The notes below the pieces were generated by a model. It was not told where the DNA came from. It saw only the letters and a list, made by a program, of their open reading frames with translations, and searched no databases. The translations under genes were made by a program, and so were the position numbers. Below are positions 8,415 to 16,985 of a stretch of 64,000 nt of DNA, piece by piece. How positions within the stretch are numbered: the stretch's first letter is position 1; the number at the start of each line of letters is the position of its first letter. The stretch is from CAMLFJ01 sp035524955 (GTDB taxonomy: Bacteria; Methylomirabilota; Methylomirabilia; Rokubacteriales; CSP1-6), in assembly GCA_035524955.1 (NCBI GenBank), contig DATLFG010000059.1:1-64000 (forward strand). Reading direction: 5' to 3'.

Positions 8415-8950
8415 CGCGGCGCCTCGCCGAGATCAGCAAGCCGGTCCCTCTCGCGTGCAGTGCGGGACTGGCCATCGCGTTCGCCCTGCTGGCCTTTCGG
8501 AGGTTCGGTTTCGCGCCGCGGTGGTGGCTGGTTCTCCCGCTGCTCGGTGCGCTCGCGGTGATCGTGGTCCTCGACCTGCGGATCCGGATCATCCCGGATA
8601 TCATCACGCTGCCGGGGTTGGCGTACGCGCTGGGCTTGGCCGCGGTCTCGGCCTGGGATCCAACCGTGATCGAGGCCGGTCTCGGTGCGCTCGTGGGTGG
8701 GGGCGTGGTCCTCCTGGTCGCCATCGTGAGCCGGGGCGGAATGGGCGGGGGCGACATCAAGCTGATGGCGATGCTGGGCGCCGCCCTGGAGTGGAGAGAC
8801 GCACTTATCGTGCTTGCCTTCTCTCAGGTCGTGGGCGCGATCATCGTTCTCGGGGTGCTCGTCGTGCGTCGTCGGCGGCCCACTCGGCATCTGCCGGTTG
8901 GGGCTCTCATCGCGTTGTTCGGGGCGATATTTCTCATCTACAGCCCGTGA
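8303..8950 (+). CDS. Type IV prepilin peptidase (A24 family, TadV/CpaA-like)
   Basis: An integral membrane aspartic protease that cleaves the leader of Flp-type prepilins. Both catalytic regions are visible: VLDLRIRIIPDIITLPG with the first aspartate, and GGMGGGDIKLMAMLGA containing the GxGD motif with the second. About six membrane segments follow from near residue 47. The start is doubtful: the GTG at 8303 lies deep inside the lipoprotein gene, and no other ATG, GTG or TTG precedes the first membrane span, so a CTG start is possible. It probably serves the Tad pilus cluster encoded to its right on the other strand. Confidence 0.8.
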   Translation: MDRPPGRHGLRGATPRVSSGPSLDPRTTLHGITIHEVARRLAEISKPVPLACSAGLAIAFALLAFRRFGFAPRWWLVLPLLGALAVIVVLDLRIRIIPDIITLPGLAYALGLAAVSAWDPTVIEAGLGALVGGGVVLLVAIVSRGGMGGGDIKLMAMLGAALEWRDALIVLAFSQVVGAIIVLGVLVVRRRRPTRHLPVGALIALFGAIFLIYSP

Positions 8951-9003
8951 TGTTGCTTGCGGGCTGGGCGCGTCTGAGCCCCACTGGCGTCCCGCGTGAC
9001 GCG

Positions 9004-10563
9004 TCAGGGGAAGCACGACCCGGCCCCATCGTGTGGGAGAAGAGGAGCGACGGTCCGCGCGATCGTTTCGGTCGCCGCCAAGCCGTCACGGCCGAACAGC
9101 CCGGCCAGCGGATCCTCGTGGATCAGGCGCCACCCCGGATTCAGCTTCATCAGGTTGAATGCTGGCGAACCCGCCTTGACGAGGGCGAGATGGGTGTCGT
9201 GGTTCTTCAATAGGGCATCCCAGTCGCCCAGGCCGCGCATGAAGTTCTGGTTCTCGATGTAGACGCCGTGCGGGTACGCGGTCTCTCGCCGTCCATCGAC
9301 GGACACTTTCACGGCTGGGCCCAGGTGGTAGATGGCGTACTCACCCCAGTCGAAGTGGATGGCGAGATGTCCCCGGACTCCGCTTGCCTTGATCAGCTCG
9401 ATGACACGTGCCGGGTAGCTCCCTCCGACCGCCGGAACCAGCTGGATGCAGGAGAAGTGTGGCACGGAGAGCGTGAGGAACAGCCCCGCGCCTGCAAGCA
9501 AGAGCATCGTAGCGATGACCGGGATGCGGCGTGGGTCGACCGGCTGGCCTGTCGATCTGGCGGCGAGGAGACGCTCCCAGGCCGCATGGATATGCTCGGC
9601 CGCGAGCACCGCAATCGCGAGGGCAGAAAGTGGCGTATGCCGGATGGCGATCAGCGGCAGAACGATCGTGACGATCAGGACCGCGAGCAGCGAGGGCGGG
9701 CGCTCTCTGCGACTGTACAGCAAACCCCAGACGGCCACCGCGACGTAGGCGGCATACACGAGCCCGTAGCGGGTCATGAGGGCCAGGGGCTGCCATTCCG
9801 TGATGTCCGGTCTTGGGACGGTCGCGGTGCGGTAGAGGAAGCTCCAGAGGTCGAGTCCGAAGGGGTTGAGGATCGTCGCCAGCGCGCTGGCGGTCACCAC
9901 CGTCAGGATTAGACGGGTGGACGGTCCGTTCGGGATCTCGCCCGCTCTGGGTGACAGCCAGCGAGCTGCCAGCTCCGTAATCGACCAGATGGCGAGGATG
10001 CCGATCCCGGCCAGGAAGCCTGGGTGCAGGTTCGCCCACAGGGCGAAGAGAGCGGGCAGCGTCCACGCCCAGGACGTCCGGCCGCGTGACAGCCGCCAGA
10101 TCATGATCAGGACGACGAGGAACAACGGGTACGAGAAGAACAAGGTGCGGGCGGTGATGAGGGAGACGAGGAAGAAATGCACCACCGCCAGAACAACGAG
10201 CCCGGCCCGGAGCGGCGGCAGCCCCTGACGGCAGAGATGCCAGTAGAGCAGACCGAACAGGATGAGACTGGTCGCGGTCTTGAGGAGTATGAGCCCCAAT
10301 GGGCCCATCGCGGTGAAGGCGAGGTAGAAGATCACCTCGGAGAGCCACTCGTGGTTGAGCCAGCGGTGGCCGGTCGTGACATAGGAGAAGGGGTCCGGCT
10401 GGGAGACCGCGCCCGTCTGCCACACCACGCGGCCGAAGGTGACGTGGCCCCAGAGATCCGGGTCCGCGACGGTCTCGGAGAAGCGGTAGAGAACGAGACT
10501 CATCACGGCTCCCACCATGGCTATGTGAGGCAGGAGCGCGCGACCACGAAGTGGACCTGCCAT
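9004..10563 (-). CDS. Polytopic membrane protein, unknown (glycosyltransferase-like topology)
   Basis: 519 residues from the ATG at 10563, with about 11 membrane segments and a C-terminal soluble domain. After the first span, the loop VADPDLWGHVTFGR carries an Asp-Pro-Asp-Leu-Trp motif seen in a family of large bacterial membrane proteins annotated as hypothetical, and a Leu/Trp-rich core follows. The layout, with a long acidic first periplasmic loop and a soluble tail, resembles GT-C glycosyltransferases, but I see no decisive motif. It is the last gene in the leftward direction and ends against the prepilin peptidase gene. Confidence 0.65.
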   Translation of the reverse strand: MAGPLRGRALLPHIAMVGAVMSLVLYRFSETVADPDLWGHVTFGRVVWQTGAVSQPDPFSYVTTGHRWLNHEWLSEVIFYLAFTAMGPLGLILLKTATSLILFGLLYWHLCRQGLPPLRAGLVVLAVVHFFLVSLITARTLFFSYPLFLVVLIMIWRLSRGRTSWAWTLPALFALWANLHPGFLAGIGILAIWSITELAARWLSPRAGEIPNGPSTRLILTVVTASALATILNPFGLDLWSFLYRTATVPRPDITEWQPLALMTRYGLVYAAYVAVAVWGLLYSRRERPPSLLAVLIVTIVLPLIAIRHTPLSALAIAVLAAEHIHAAWERLLAARSTGQPVDPRRIPVIATMLLLAGAGLFLTLSVPHFSCIQLVPAVGGSYPARVIELIKASGVRGHLAIHFDWGEYAIYHLGPAVKVSVDGRRETAYPHGVYIENQNFMRGLGDWDALLKNHDTHLALVKAGSPAFNLMKLNPGWRLIHEDPLAGLFGRDGLAATETIARTVAPLLPHDGAGSCFP

Positions 10564-10664
10564 GCGATACACGGAAGCCGTCTCCCTAGGGGGCGTAGCC
10601 GGCGTGTTCCCGAGGAGGACGGCTGCGGCGCCGGCCCGCCGAAGGACGTGACCGTGCCCGCGCC

Positions 10665-11399
10665 TCACCGCGGCCTGAGGAGCAGGACGCCCTTGTCGGG
10701 GTCCAGGGTGACAGTGAAGCGGCTCAGGAAGCTGTTTCCGAGGAGCCCGTCGATGCCGGGGCCGATCGAATGGATCACTGCGGCCACGTTCTCGACCTCG
10801 GCGTCCCCGACCTGCATTGATGCAAGGGTGACTCGCGTCCCGGCCGTGACCCCTCCAACGACCTGCATCGGCACCTTCTCCGCGCGAGGTCCAGGACGGA
10901 CACCGAGATCGGCGGCCACCTCCGGCGAGACGACGCAGAGGCTGGCTCCCGTGTCCACCACGAAACGGGCCGTCCGCGTATCGTTCAGACGGACCTCGGC
11001 GAACCAGTTACCGCGGGCGTGGCGCAGGGGGACGAGGGTCTCCTCGCCCCGCGCGCTCCGGGGCGCGGCCTCGCGCAAGAGCGGGGCAAGCGACCGGATG
11101 CCCTGCTGCGCAGTGGCCGCCAGATCGGCGGGTGGGTTCAGGCGGAGGACAGCCTCGAAGGCCGCCGAGGCTTCTCGCCATCTGGCGAGGCGCATCAGGG
11201 TCACGCCGCGGTGGTAGTGCAGAAGTGGGTCGCCGGGTGCCCGGGCCACGGCCTGGCTGAACAGGCGCTCGGCCGCGACATAGTCCCCCCGCGAGTAGGC
11301 TGCCTTGCCGGCGTTGTCGAGATCGGAGGAAGCGGCGCCGACACCCGTGGCGAGGATGAAGCCCACGATCTGTCCCAGGATTGCGGCGCGCGTCTTCAC
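10665..11399 (-). CDS. TPR plus retropepsin-like aspartic protease, secreted
   Basis: 244 residues. A hydrophobic N-terminal signal-like segment is followed by TPR-like helices at about 30-100 (GDYVAAERLFSQAVARAP and the next repeat). A retropepsin-like domain comes next, with catalytic FVVDTGASLCVVS near residue 145 and the flap/C-terminal signature IDGLLGNSFLSRF near 222. Clan AA single-domain proteases of this kind act as dimers. The GTG start at 11399 overlaps the stop of the upstream gene (GTGA), so translation is coupled. Its place at the end of the Tad cluster, where tadD-type TPR genes normally sit, suggests a role in pilus-related processing; that is inference. Confidence 0.75.
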   Translation of the reverse strand: MKTRAAILGQIVGFILATGVGAASSDLDNAGKAAYSRGDYVAAERLFSQAVARAPGDPLLHYHRGVTLMRLARWREASAAFEAVLRLNPPADLAATAQQGIRSLAPLLREAAPRSARGEETLVPLRHARGNWFAEVRLNDTRTARFVVDTGASLCVVSPEVAADLGVRPGPRAEKVPMQVVGGVTAGTRVTLASMQVGDAEVENVAAVIHSIGPGIDGLLGNSFLSRFTVTLDPDKGVLLLRPR

Positions 11400-13327
11400 G
11401 GCAAGTCGGCCTTGCGTTCGACCCAGCTGATCCCCTCCGGGATGCGGAACTTCGTCATGGTATCCACGCTCTCGCTGCGGCCGCTGAACCAGTCCTCCTG
11501 CTCCCACAGGATGGCGTGAGGCATGAGGATCTTCGTGAGCACCCTCCGGCCCGCGCCGTTCAGGGATACGGGCCTGAGGGCTCGAGAAGTCAGGTGATCC
11601 CTGTCCGGGAGGTAGAGAGTCGGGCGCACATCCCCCAGCGCAGCCGTTCCTCGGTAGCGGACGATCAGTGTGTGGACCCCCGGTCTCAGCCCCCGGAGGT
11701 AGAAAACGTCCGATGGAGAGCCATCGGAGGTCGTGGCGGCTCCCGGTAGTCTCACGGTCTGGACGGGCCCATCGAGGCGCTCGGGATGGGCGCGCCAGGT
11801 CGCGCTGATCTCCACGCTGGCCCCCTCGGTTCCCGTCGGCCACTGCATCACTAGGACGCCTGCGGGTGGCCGCGTCCCCACCGTCCGGACCGTCACCGCC
11901 TCGCTCCGGCGCACTGTGTCTCCGTCGGGGGTCTCCGCCCAGAGACGCACCAGGGGATCAGGCAAGAGCAGGACATGCCGGAACCGCCCCGCGCGCGCGG
12001 CTACCGAGATCCGGCGGTCGTTGGCGACGATCCAGACGGGGGCGACCGTCTCGCCGCCGATCTCTCCTTCCACCACCACGACAGGGGGATCGTCCGGGCC
12101 GAGCGTGAGGCCGTCGGGCGGGCTTGTCAGCGCGATTCGGATGGGAGGCGTGGGGGGAGCGTACTGGACCGTGATCGCGTCCTCGGCCTCGAGCCCGTCC
12201 GGTCCGGTCACGACGGCCCTGAGCTCGTTCGCTCCGGGTCGGAGCGGTACCGAGGCCTCGAAGGTCCGATGGGCCACGCTCACGTCAGTGGGCGCTCCGT
12301 TCACGTAGAGGACGAGGCGCTCGGGAGCGCTTCCCATGACCCGACCGGAGACGGTCGGAGTTGGCTGGTCGGTGACCCACGTCCTCGGCCCATCGAGCCG
12401 AACGAGCGCGCGGCCCAGACTGAGCCCGAAGGGAGAGCTTGCCGGGGCGACAGGGGGCTCGGCCACGGTTGAGTGCGGCGCCGAGGGCCGAGTGGCGGGT
12501 GGGGCGGGCTTCGGGCTCGGCTCGGATGGCTCGGGACTCGGCGGACTGGATGCCGTCATCTCCAGGGCATCCAGTCCGAGCGCAACAGGTGCCGTCGTCA
12601 GCAGGGGCCTCCCGGAGGGCTCGGCGGCCGCCGGGACAGGTTCAGCGGCCAGGGTCGCGGGCGAGACTGGTCCGGGCGCCGGAGACAGGTCTTGCAGAAG
12701 GGGGACGGACATCAGCGTCTTGGCCGGCTGTGCGATGTTTCCGGTGGCAAGCGCCGGCGGCGGGGGCTCGGGCCAAGAAGGATCCGGCAGTGTGTCGAGG
12801 GCGAGCGCGGAAGAAGCTGATGCGTCGGGCGTGGCGGCCGCCGTGGGGGTCCCGGCGACGAGCGCGATTCCGTCCTCCGCGAGAGCTGGCATCGCCACCC
12901 CAGTTGACGGGGCCAGAGCGGGTTGCCGTACGGTGGTAGGGGCGCTCGCCACGGGGGCCTGCCGACCCGAAACCGCGGTCGGCGTGATCGTCTTCGTCAC
13001 CGCGGGGCGTGCCGAGGCAGGCCGCGTGCCGCGGGGCGCCGGCTTTGGCGCCGAGACGGGTGGGGAGCCCGTGGCCGGCGCGGAGGCTGCCGGGTCCGCC
13101 AGGATAAAGGTGACCTCCGGCCGGGGTGTCTCCGGCGGGGCATCCGTGAGGTGAACGATGGTGAAGATCAGGACGGCGTGGAAGATCAGGGAGAAAAGGA
13201 CGGCACGCCCGATCGGTTCGTCAGGAACGCGCCGCAGCCCGGGAGCCCGGTCGAAGGGGGAGTAGCGACGGGAGTGGCGGGGTCTCGCTGGGGATGCCTC
13301 GTCGAGCTGGCCTTCCGGTTCTGGCAT
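11396..13327 (-). CDS. TonB-like envelope protein with Pro/Ala linker and Ig-like repeats
   Basis: 643 residues. The N-terminal 45 are basic and cytoplasmic, followed by one span (AVLFSLIFHAVLIFTIVHL) of the TonB/TolA anchor type. Then come about 260 residues of Ala/Pro/Ser/Thr-rich linker. The C-terminal 300 residues hold two or more beta-sandwich segments, such as YVNGAPTDVSVAHRTFEASV and RPGANELRAVVTG, which look like Big/glucodextranase-type Ig folds. The layout suggests a protein reaching across the periplasm from the inner membrane. It sits between the DUF3568-type lipoprotein and the retropepsin gene in the pilus cluster. Function unknown; an energising or scaffold role is a guess. Confidence 0.7.
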   Translation of the reverse strand: MPEPEGQLDEASPARPRHSRRYSPFDRAPGLRRVPDEPIGRAVLFSLIFHAVLIFTIVHLTDAPPETPRPEVTFILADPAASAPATGSPPVSAPKPAPRGTRPASARPAVTKTITPTAVSGRQAPVASAPTTVRQPALAPSTGVAMPALAEDGIALVAGTPTAAATPDASASSALALDTLPDPSWPEPPPPALATGNIAQPAKTLMSVPLLQDLSPAPGPVSPATLAAEPVPAAAEPSGRPLLTTAPVALGLDALEMTASSPPSPEPSEPSPKPAPPATRPSAPHSTVAEPPVAPASSPFGLSLGRALVRLDGPRTWVTDQPTPTVSGRVMGSAPERLVLYVNGAPTDVSVAHRTFEASVPLRPGANELRAVVTGPDGLEAEDAITVQYAPPTPPIRIALTSPPDGLTLGPDDPPVVVVEGEIGGETVAPVWIVANDRRISVAARAGRFRHVLLLPDPLVRLWAETPDGDTVRRSEAVTVRTVGTRPPAGVLVMQWPTGTEGASVEISATWRAHPERLDGPVQTVRLPGAATTSDGSPSDVFYLRGLRPGVHTLIVRYRGTAALGDVRPTLYLPDRDHLTSRALRPVSLNGAGRRVLTKILMPHAILWEQEDWFSGRSESVDTMTKFRIPEGISWVERKADLP

Positions 13328-13347
13328 CCCGGGACCTGATCTGAGGG

Positions 13348-14172
13348 CTACCGGCCGCTCGGTCTGGTTCGCAGTCCCTCGACAGGCCTCAAGACCTCCA
13401 CGGAGCTCATCGGCGCTGCCAGGATGTCGTCCGAGCGGCCCTCCTGTTGCTCGGCTGCTCGGCCCTGTGGGACCGCGGTGTTCCGTGGGCCGGTACTCGC
13501 GCGCAGGGCCGACGGAATGGCCTCCCGCGCCGGATGGGCAGCGGGGACGGGCACCGTCGCCACGCCGGCCGAGGCTGGCACCATGATGACGGAAGTCGGG
13601 CTGACGGTCTGCGCCGGGAGTGCATCCGTGGACCTCGCCGTCGGCGGTGGGGCTTCTCGCGCCTCCTCGATCTTCGTGCCCAGCCGCTCGATCTGCCGCT
13701 GCAGCACGCGGAACTGGTCGATCGACGCGTCTGCTGCGGACGCGGTCCCGTCGCGCCGGCCCATGCTCGCGAAGCTTGCGAGCGACGCGGAAATTTGGTT
13801 CAGCAGCTCGTCGCTGGTGTCCTTGTCGGCGAACAGGCCTCCCACTTCCACCCGGACGGACACCTTGGTCATGCCGGCCGTGACGCTTTCGAGCGTGCCA
13901 TGGACGGTCGTCGCTCCGCCGGTACCGGTCAGGCGCCATTTCGGTCCAGACTTGTCTGTCTCCTCGATCCGGACGGCCATGCGGGCCAGCGCATCCGCCG
14001 TTGCCCCCCACGTGGTGCTGAGATCCGCGGGTAGCGTGCGATCCACGCTGCGATCCACGATGGCGGTGACGGTACCGGCGAGCGGGCCCACCAGGGCCAT
14101 CCCTGCCGTGGCGCACCCACCGGCCATGAACCCGGCCGAGGCGAGGAGGAGAAGCGAGAGCAGGGAGCGCAT
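13348..14172 (-). CDS. DUF3568-type lipoprotein
   Basis: 274 residues with a lipoprotein signal ending in AGGCATAG (lipobox Cys near residue 20). Residues 40-135 contain RTLPADLSTTWGATADALARM, a TKVSVRVE strand and GLFADKDTS, the pattern I associate with the small DUF3568 lipoproteins found widely in anaerobic and deep-branching bacteria. The last 130 residues are a low-complexity Ala/Pro/Thr/Ser tail absent from most members. The protein is predicted to face the periplasm or outer membrane. It lies 12 bases from tadG in the same direction. Confidence 0.7.
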   Translation of the reverse strand: MRSLLSLLLLASAGFMAGGCATAGMALVGPLAGTVTAIVDRSVDRTLPADLSTTWGATADALARMAVRIEETDKSGPKWRLTGTGGATTVHGTLESVTAGMTKVSVRVEVGGLFADKDTSDELLNQISASLASFASMGRRDGTASAADASIDQFRVLQRQIERLGTKIEEAREAPPPTARSTDALPAQTVSPTSVIMVPASAGVATVPVPAAHPAREAIPSALRASTGPRNTAVPQGRAAEQQEGRSDDILAAPMSSVEVLRPVEGLRTRPSGR

Positions 14173-14184
14173 GGTGGCCGGCTC

Positions 14185-15384
14185 CTATCTCACCAGCTTG
14201 AGCTTCGCGGTCGCGGTGATCGGCCCCGGGTTGGGAGCCGGAGGCGCCGGGCTGTACTGGCAGTCGTAATAGCCAAAGAGCCCCTTCATACCACTGTAGC
14301 CAGGCGGTAGTGGGGAGCTGGCCGTGCCGTTCTTGCTCGCCAGGCAGTGGGCGTCCCACGGGTTGCCTGGCCAGTGGTTGGCCACCGCACAGGTCCCACC
14401 GCTGTTGAAGATCTGTGTAATGACGAAGCGCGTCCACCCCACGATCTGCTTCGTCCCGGTGACAGCTCCGGGCGGGCAGCTCGCGCCGGTGTCGATCACC
14501 GGCACATAGACCTCCCAGCCGTGGCCGATGTATGCCGGCGTGCCGTCTTGATTGAGGACGGTGATGTCCGCAGGAGAGCTGTTGTAGATGTCCGGGAATT
14601 CCTCCATCAAATAGTTGATGACGGAACTTATCACGCCGTTGTTGGCCGGGACGCCGTCCCCCGTATTGGCCGGGGTGCCGTTGCAGCTTCCGCTGACCGC
14701 GGCCGCGACGGCGGCTTGGGTGTTCTCGGCGTTAGCGTCCCCGCCGGTCAGGTTCACCCACGCCGCCGAGTTCGCGCCCACGGCGGATGCGTCGCTGCTG
14801 CTGTGGAATGAGACGACGGAGCCGCAACCCAGGGACGTCGAGCCTCCGAAGAAGCACGAGCTGATTCCGATCGGAAAGACGCATGCATTCGGCGGGGTCG
14901 TTGCCGGTTGCGCGGCCCAGGCGATAGACATCGCGCCGGTGTTGAGGCTGTTGAGGCCGATCAGCCGGAGGAAGGAGGTGGGCACCGTGGTCGCGAACCG
15001 GCACTGGACGGCGTTGACCTGGGTGCCGTCCAGCGACGGCGTGAACGTGTTGCCGCTCCAGATCCCGAGGACGATGTTGCCACCGGGGTTGTTGGCGGTG
15101 TTGAGGTCGAGATTGATGTTGCCGACCCGATACGGATTCAGCAGCGCGTAGTCGCGGGCCCACTGACGCGCGGCCGGGAAATAGGTGTCGTTGAAGCCGA
15201 GCTTCCCGGCTCCCGCGAGCGCGGCCGCGTCCATGGACCGCTGCAGCTCGTCGTCCACCGTGCCGTAGTAGGCGAGATCCATCGCGAGGCCGCCGATGAT
15301 GATCATCAGCGGCACGACGAGGACCGTCGTGAAGAGGAGGATGCTCCCCCGTTGGTCCCGGGCCCAGCGACGCATCTTGTCCAT
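14185..15384 (-). CDS. tadG: Tad pilus assembly protein TadG-like (pseudopilin/adhesin)
   Basis: 399 residues. The N-terminus WARDQRGSILLFTTVLVVPLM is the type IVb pseudopilin-like segment of TadE/TadG proteins, with the glycine before a hydrophobic helix. It is followed by MDLAYYGTVDDELQRSMDAAALAGAG, the TadG 'DAAALAGA' hallmark. The rest is a large extracytoplasmic domain rich in Asn, Gly and Ser with several Cys (FPIGISSCFFGGS, LGCGS, SGSC), which may form disulfides. TadG proteins are tethered to the inner membrane and aid pilus assembly or adhesion. Confidence 0.85.
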   Translation of the reverse strand: MDKMRRWARDQRGSILLFTTVLVVPLMIIIGGLAMDLAYYGTVDDELQRSMDAAALAGAGKLGFNDTYFPAARQWARDYALLNPYRVGNINLDLNTANNPGGNIVLGIWSGNTFTPSLDGTQVNAVQCRFATTVPTSFLRLIGLNSLNTGAMSIAWAAQPATTPPNACVFPIGISSCFFGGSTSLGCGSVVSFHSSSDASAVGANSAAWVNLTGGDANAENTQAAVAAAVSGSCNGTPANTGDGVPANNGVISSVINYLMEEFPDIYNSSPADITVLNQDGTPAYIGHGWEVYVPVIDTGASCPPGAVTGTKQIVGWTRFVITQIFNSGGTCAVANHWPGNPWDAHCLASKNGTASSPLPPGYSGMKGLFGYYDCQYSPAPPAPNPGPITATAKLKLVR

Positions 15385-15405
15385 GGGATGGCTCCCGTGA
15401 GCGCC

Positions 15406-16017
15406 CTACCGGGCGAAGCGGAGGACCTCGATGTCCTGCCAGGGAATGTCCATGCGCCCGTCCGGTGTCGTTCCACGGAGGATCGCAGTGCCGAGGTTGA
15501 CGTAGTCGGCGTCGATGCGGCCGCCGTCTACCAGGGCGATGTCGGCCCCGTGGCGGATGTGCGTGGCGGCCACGTACGGAGGCAGCGAGCTGTCCCGGAC
15601 CGGCTGCCGCTTGAAGATGATGCTGGAGATGTTGCCGAGCGGGACCTGGGTGGCCACGCCGGCACGATAGGCCGTGATCTCCTGCCCCTGCCGGTGTCCC
15701 TGGATGGTCTCCGGCGCCGCCTTGCCAAAGAAGCGGTTCAGGGTCGCCAGGGATGGGTCGACCGACTCGCGAGCGAGGCCACCCAGTGTCAAGCTATTGA
15801 AGCTGGTTGGGCCGGTTCCGCCCCCCCCTCCCGCCGCCCCTTCGTCTTGAGGCTTCGACACGATCGTGTAGAAGACCTCGAGCGAGGGCTGAGAAAGGCG
15901 CCAGGACTGCCCGCTCCAGGTTCTGACGTCCGCGGTGATGTCCTGCGCCGGCGCCGGGTGGGCCAGGGCGGCGGTCCAGATCAGTGCCAGGATTGCGATG
16001 AGCGCGTGTCGGTTCAT
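15406..16017 (-). CDS. Secreted protein within the Tad cluster, unknown
   Basis: 203 residues with a clear Sec signal peptide (ALIAILALIWTAALAHPAPAQ). The mature part has a glycine run near residue 65, then a beta-rich domain containing IALVDGGRIDADYVNLGTAIL and a C-terminal MDIPWQDIEVLRFAR. I recognise no family. It lies between tadC and tadG, with 21- and 16-base gaps, so it is probably part of the pilus machinery or a cargo of it. Confidence 0.65.
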   Translation of the reverse strand: MNRHALIAILALIWTAALAHPAPAQDITADVRTWSGQSWRLSQPSLEVFYTIVSKPQDEGAAGGGGGTGPTSFNSLTLGGLARESVDPSLATLNRFFGKAAPETIQGHRQGQEITAYRAGVATQVPLGNISSIIFKRQPVRDSSLPPYVAATHIRHGADIALVDGGRIDADYVNLGTAILRGTTPDGRMDIPWQDIEVLRFAR

Positions 16018-16033
16018 GTGGCTGTCTCCGTTC

Positions 16034-16978
16034 TCAGTTTCGGCCGAGGGCCTTGAGAAGCCTCAGCAGCCCCAGCAGCGAGGGGGCCAGGGTGACCAGG
16101 AAGAAAGCGGGCATCAGGAAGAAAACGGTGGGGAAGAGCATCTTGAGCGGGGCGAGATGGGCCCGCTCCTCCGCCTTGTGGCGGCGCCTCACCCGCGCGG
16201 AATCGGCGTGGACCCGGAGGGTCTTGCCGAGCGGCGTGCCGAGCTTCTCGGTCTGGACGAAGGCGGTGACCATCGCTTTGATGTCGTCGACGCCGGTTCG
16301 CTCGCCGAGGGCGCGAAGCGCCTCGGCGCGCGGGCGGCCCGCCCTGACTTCCAGGTGCATCCGGAGCATCTCCTGGTGTAGGGGACTGTGCCTGCTCTCC
16401 GGCTGCTCGGCGATCCTGGCCACCGCGGCGTCGAACCCCATGCCCGCCTCCACGCAGACCATCAGCAGGTCGAGCACGTCGGGCAGGGTGTGGGTGATCT
16501 CACGCTGGCGGGCCTTGACCCGATTGCGGAGCCAGAAGTCCGGCAAGAAGAAGCCCACGACGGCGAGGATCAGCGAGATCGCGATCAGACGCGGGGCCGG
16601 GACGACGCGCAGGGCGAGTGTGGTGTAGAGGAAGTAGCCCGCGCCGGCCAGGACGGCGAGCCCCACCTTGGCGCCGATGAGCAGCAGCACGGCTCGCGGC
16701 TCGTAATAGCCCGCCCAGAGGAGGCGCTGCCGGTACTTCGACGGCGCCCCCTCGGGAGAGCCCGCCACCGCGCGCCCGATCCGCTCGGCCGTGCGCTCCC
16801 AGGCCGCTCCCGGTTCAGCCTTCCAGCGCAGGATCGAGGCCGGGCCGCCCCCGGCGGCGGGGGCGCTGAACCGCTCTCGCTGTACGGCAGGCCACCAGCG
16901 CAGCAGTGCCATCCCCGCCAGGAAGGTGACCCCGGCGACGATGAGAAAGGAAAGGATGCCGATCGTGATGGGATTCAT
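16034..16978 (-). CDS. tadC: Tad inner-membrane platform protein TadC (T2SS F family)
   Basis: 314 residues with three to four membrane segments. The T2SSF domain covers about 150-290: LPDVLDLLMVCVEAGMGFDAAVARI, then LGERTGVDDIKAMVTAFVQTEKLGTPLGKTLRVHAD. These are the two conserved F-domain segments of GspF/TadC proteins. TadB and TadC form the membrane platform that couples the TadA ATPase to pilin assembly. It starts seven bases after tadB ends. Confidence 0.9.
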   Translation of the reverse strand: MNPITIGILSFLIVAGVTFLAGMALLRWWPAVQRERFSAPAAGGGPASILRWKAEPGAAWERTAERIGRAVAGSPEGAPSKYRQRLLWAGYYEPRAVLLLIGAKVGLAVLAGAGYFLYTTLALRVVPAPRLIAISLILAVVGFFLPDFWLRNRVKARQREITHTLPDVLDLLMVCVEAGMGFDAAVARIAEQPESRHSPLHQEMLRMHLEVRAGRPRAEALRALGERTGVDDIKAMVTAFVQTEKLGTPLGKTLRVHADSARVRRRHKAEERAHLAPLKMLFPTVFFLMPAFFLVTLAPSLLGLLRLLKALGRN

Positions 16979-16985
16979 GGCAGTC

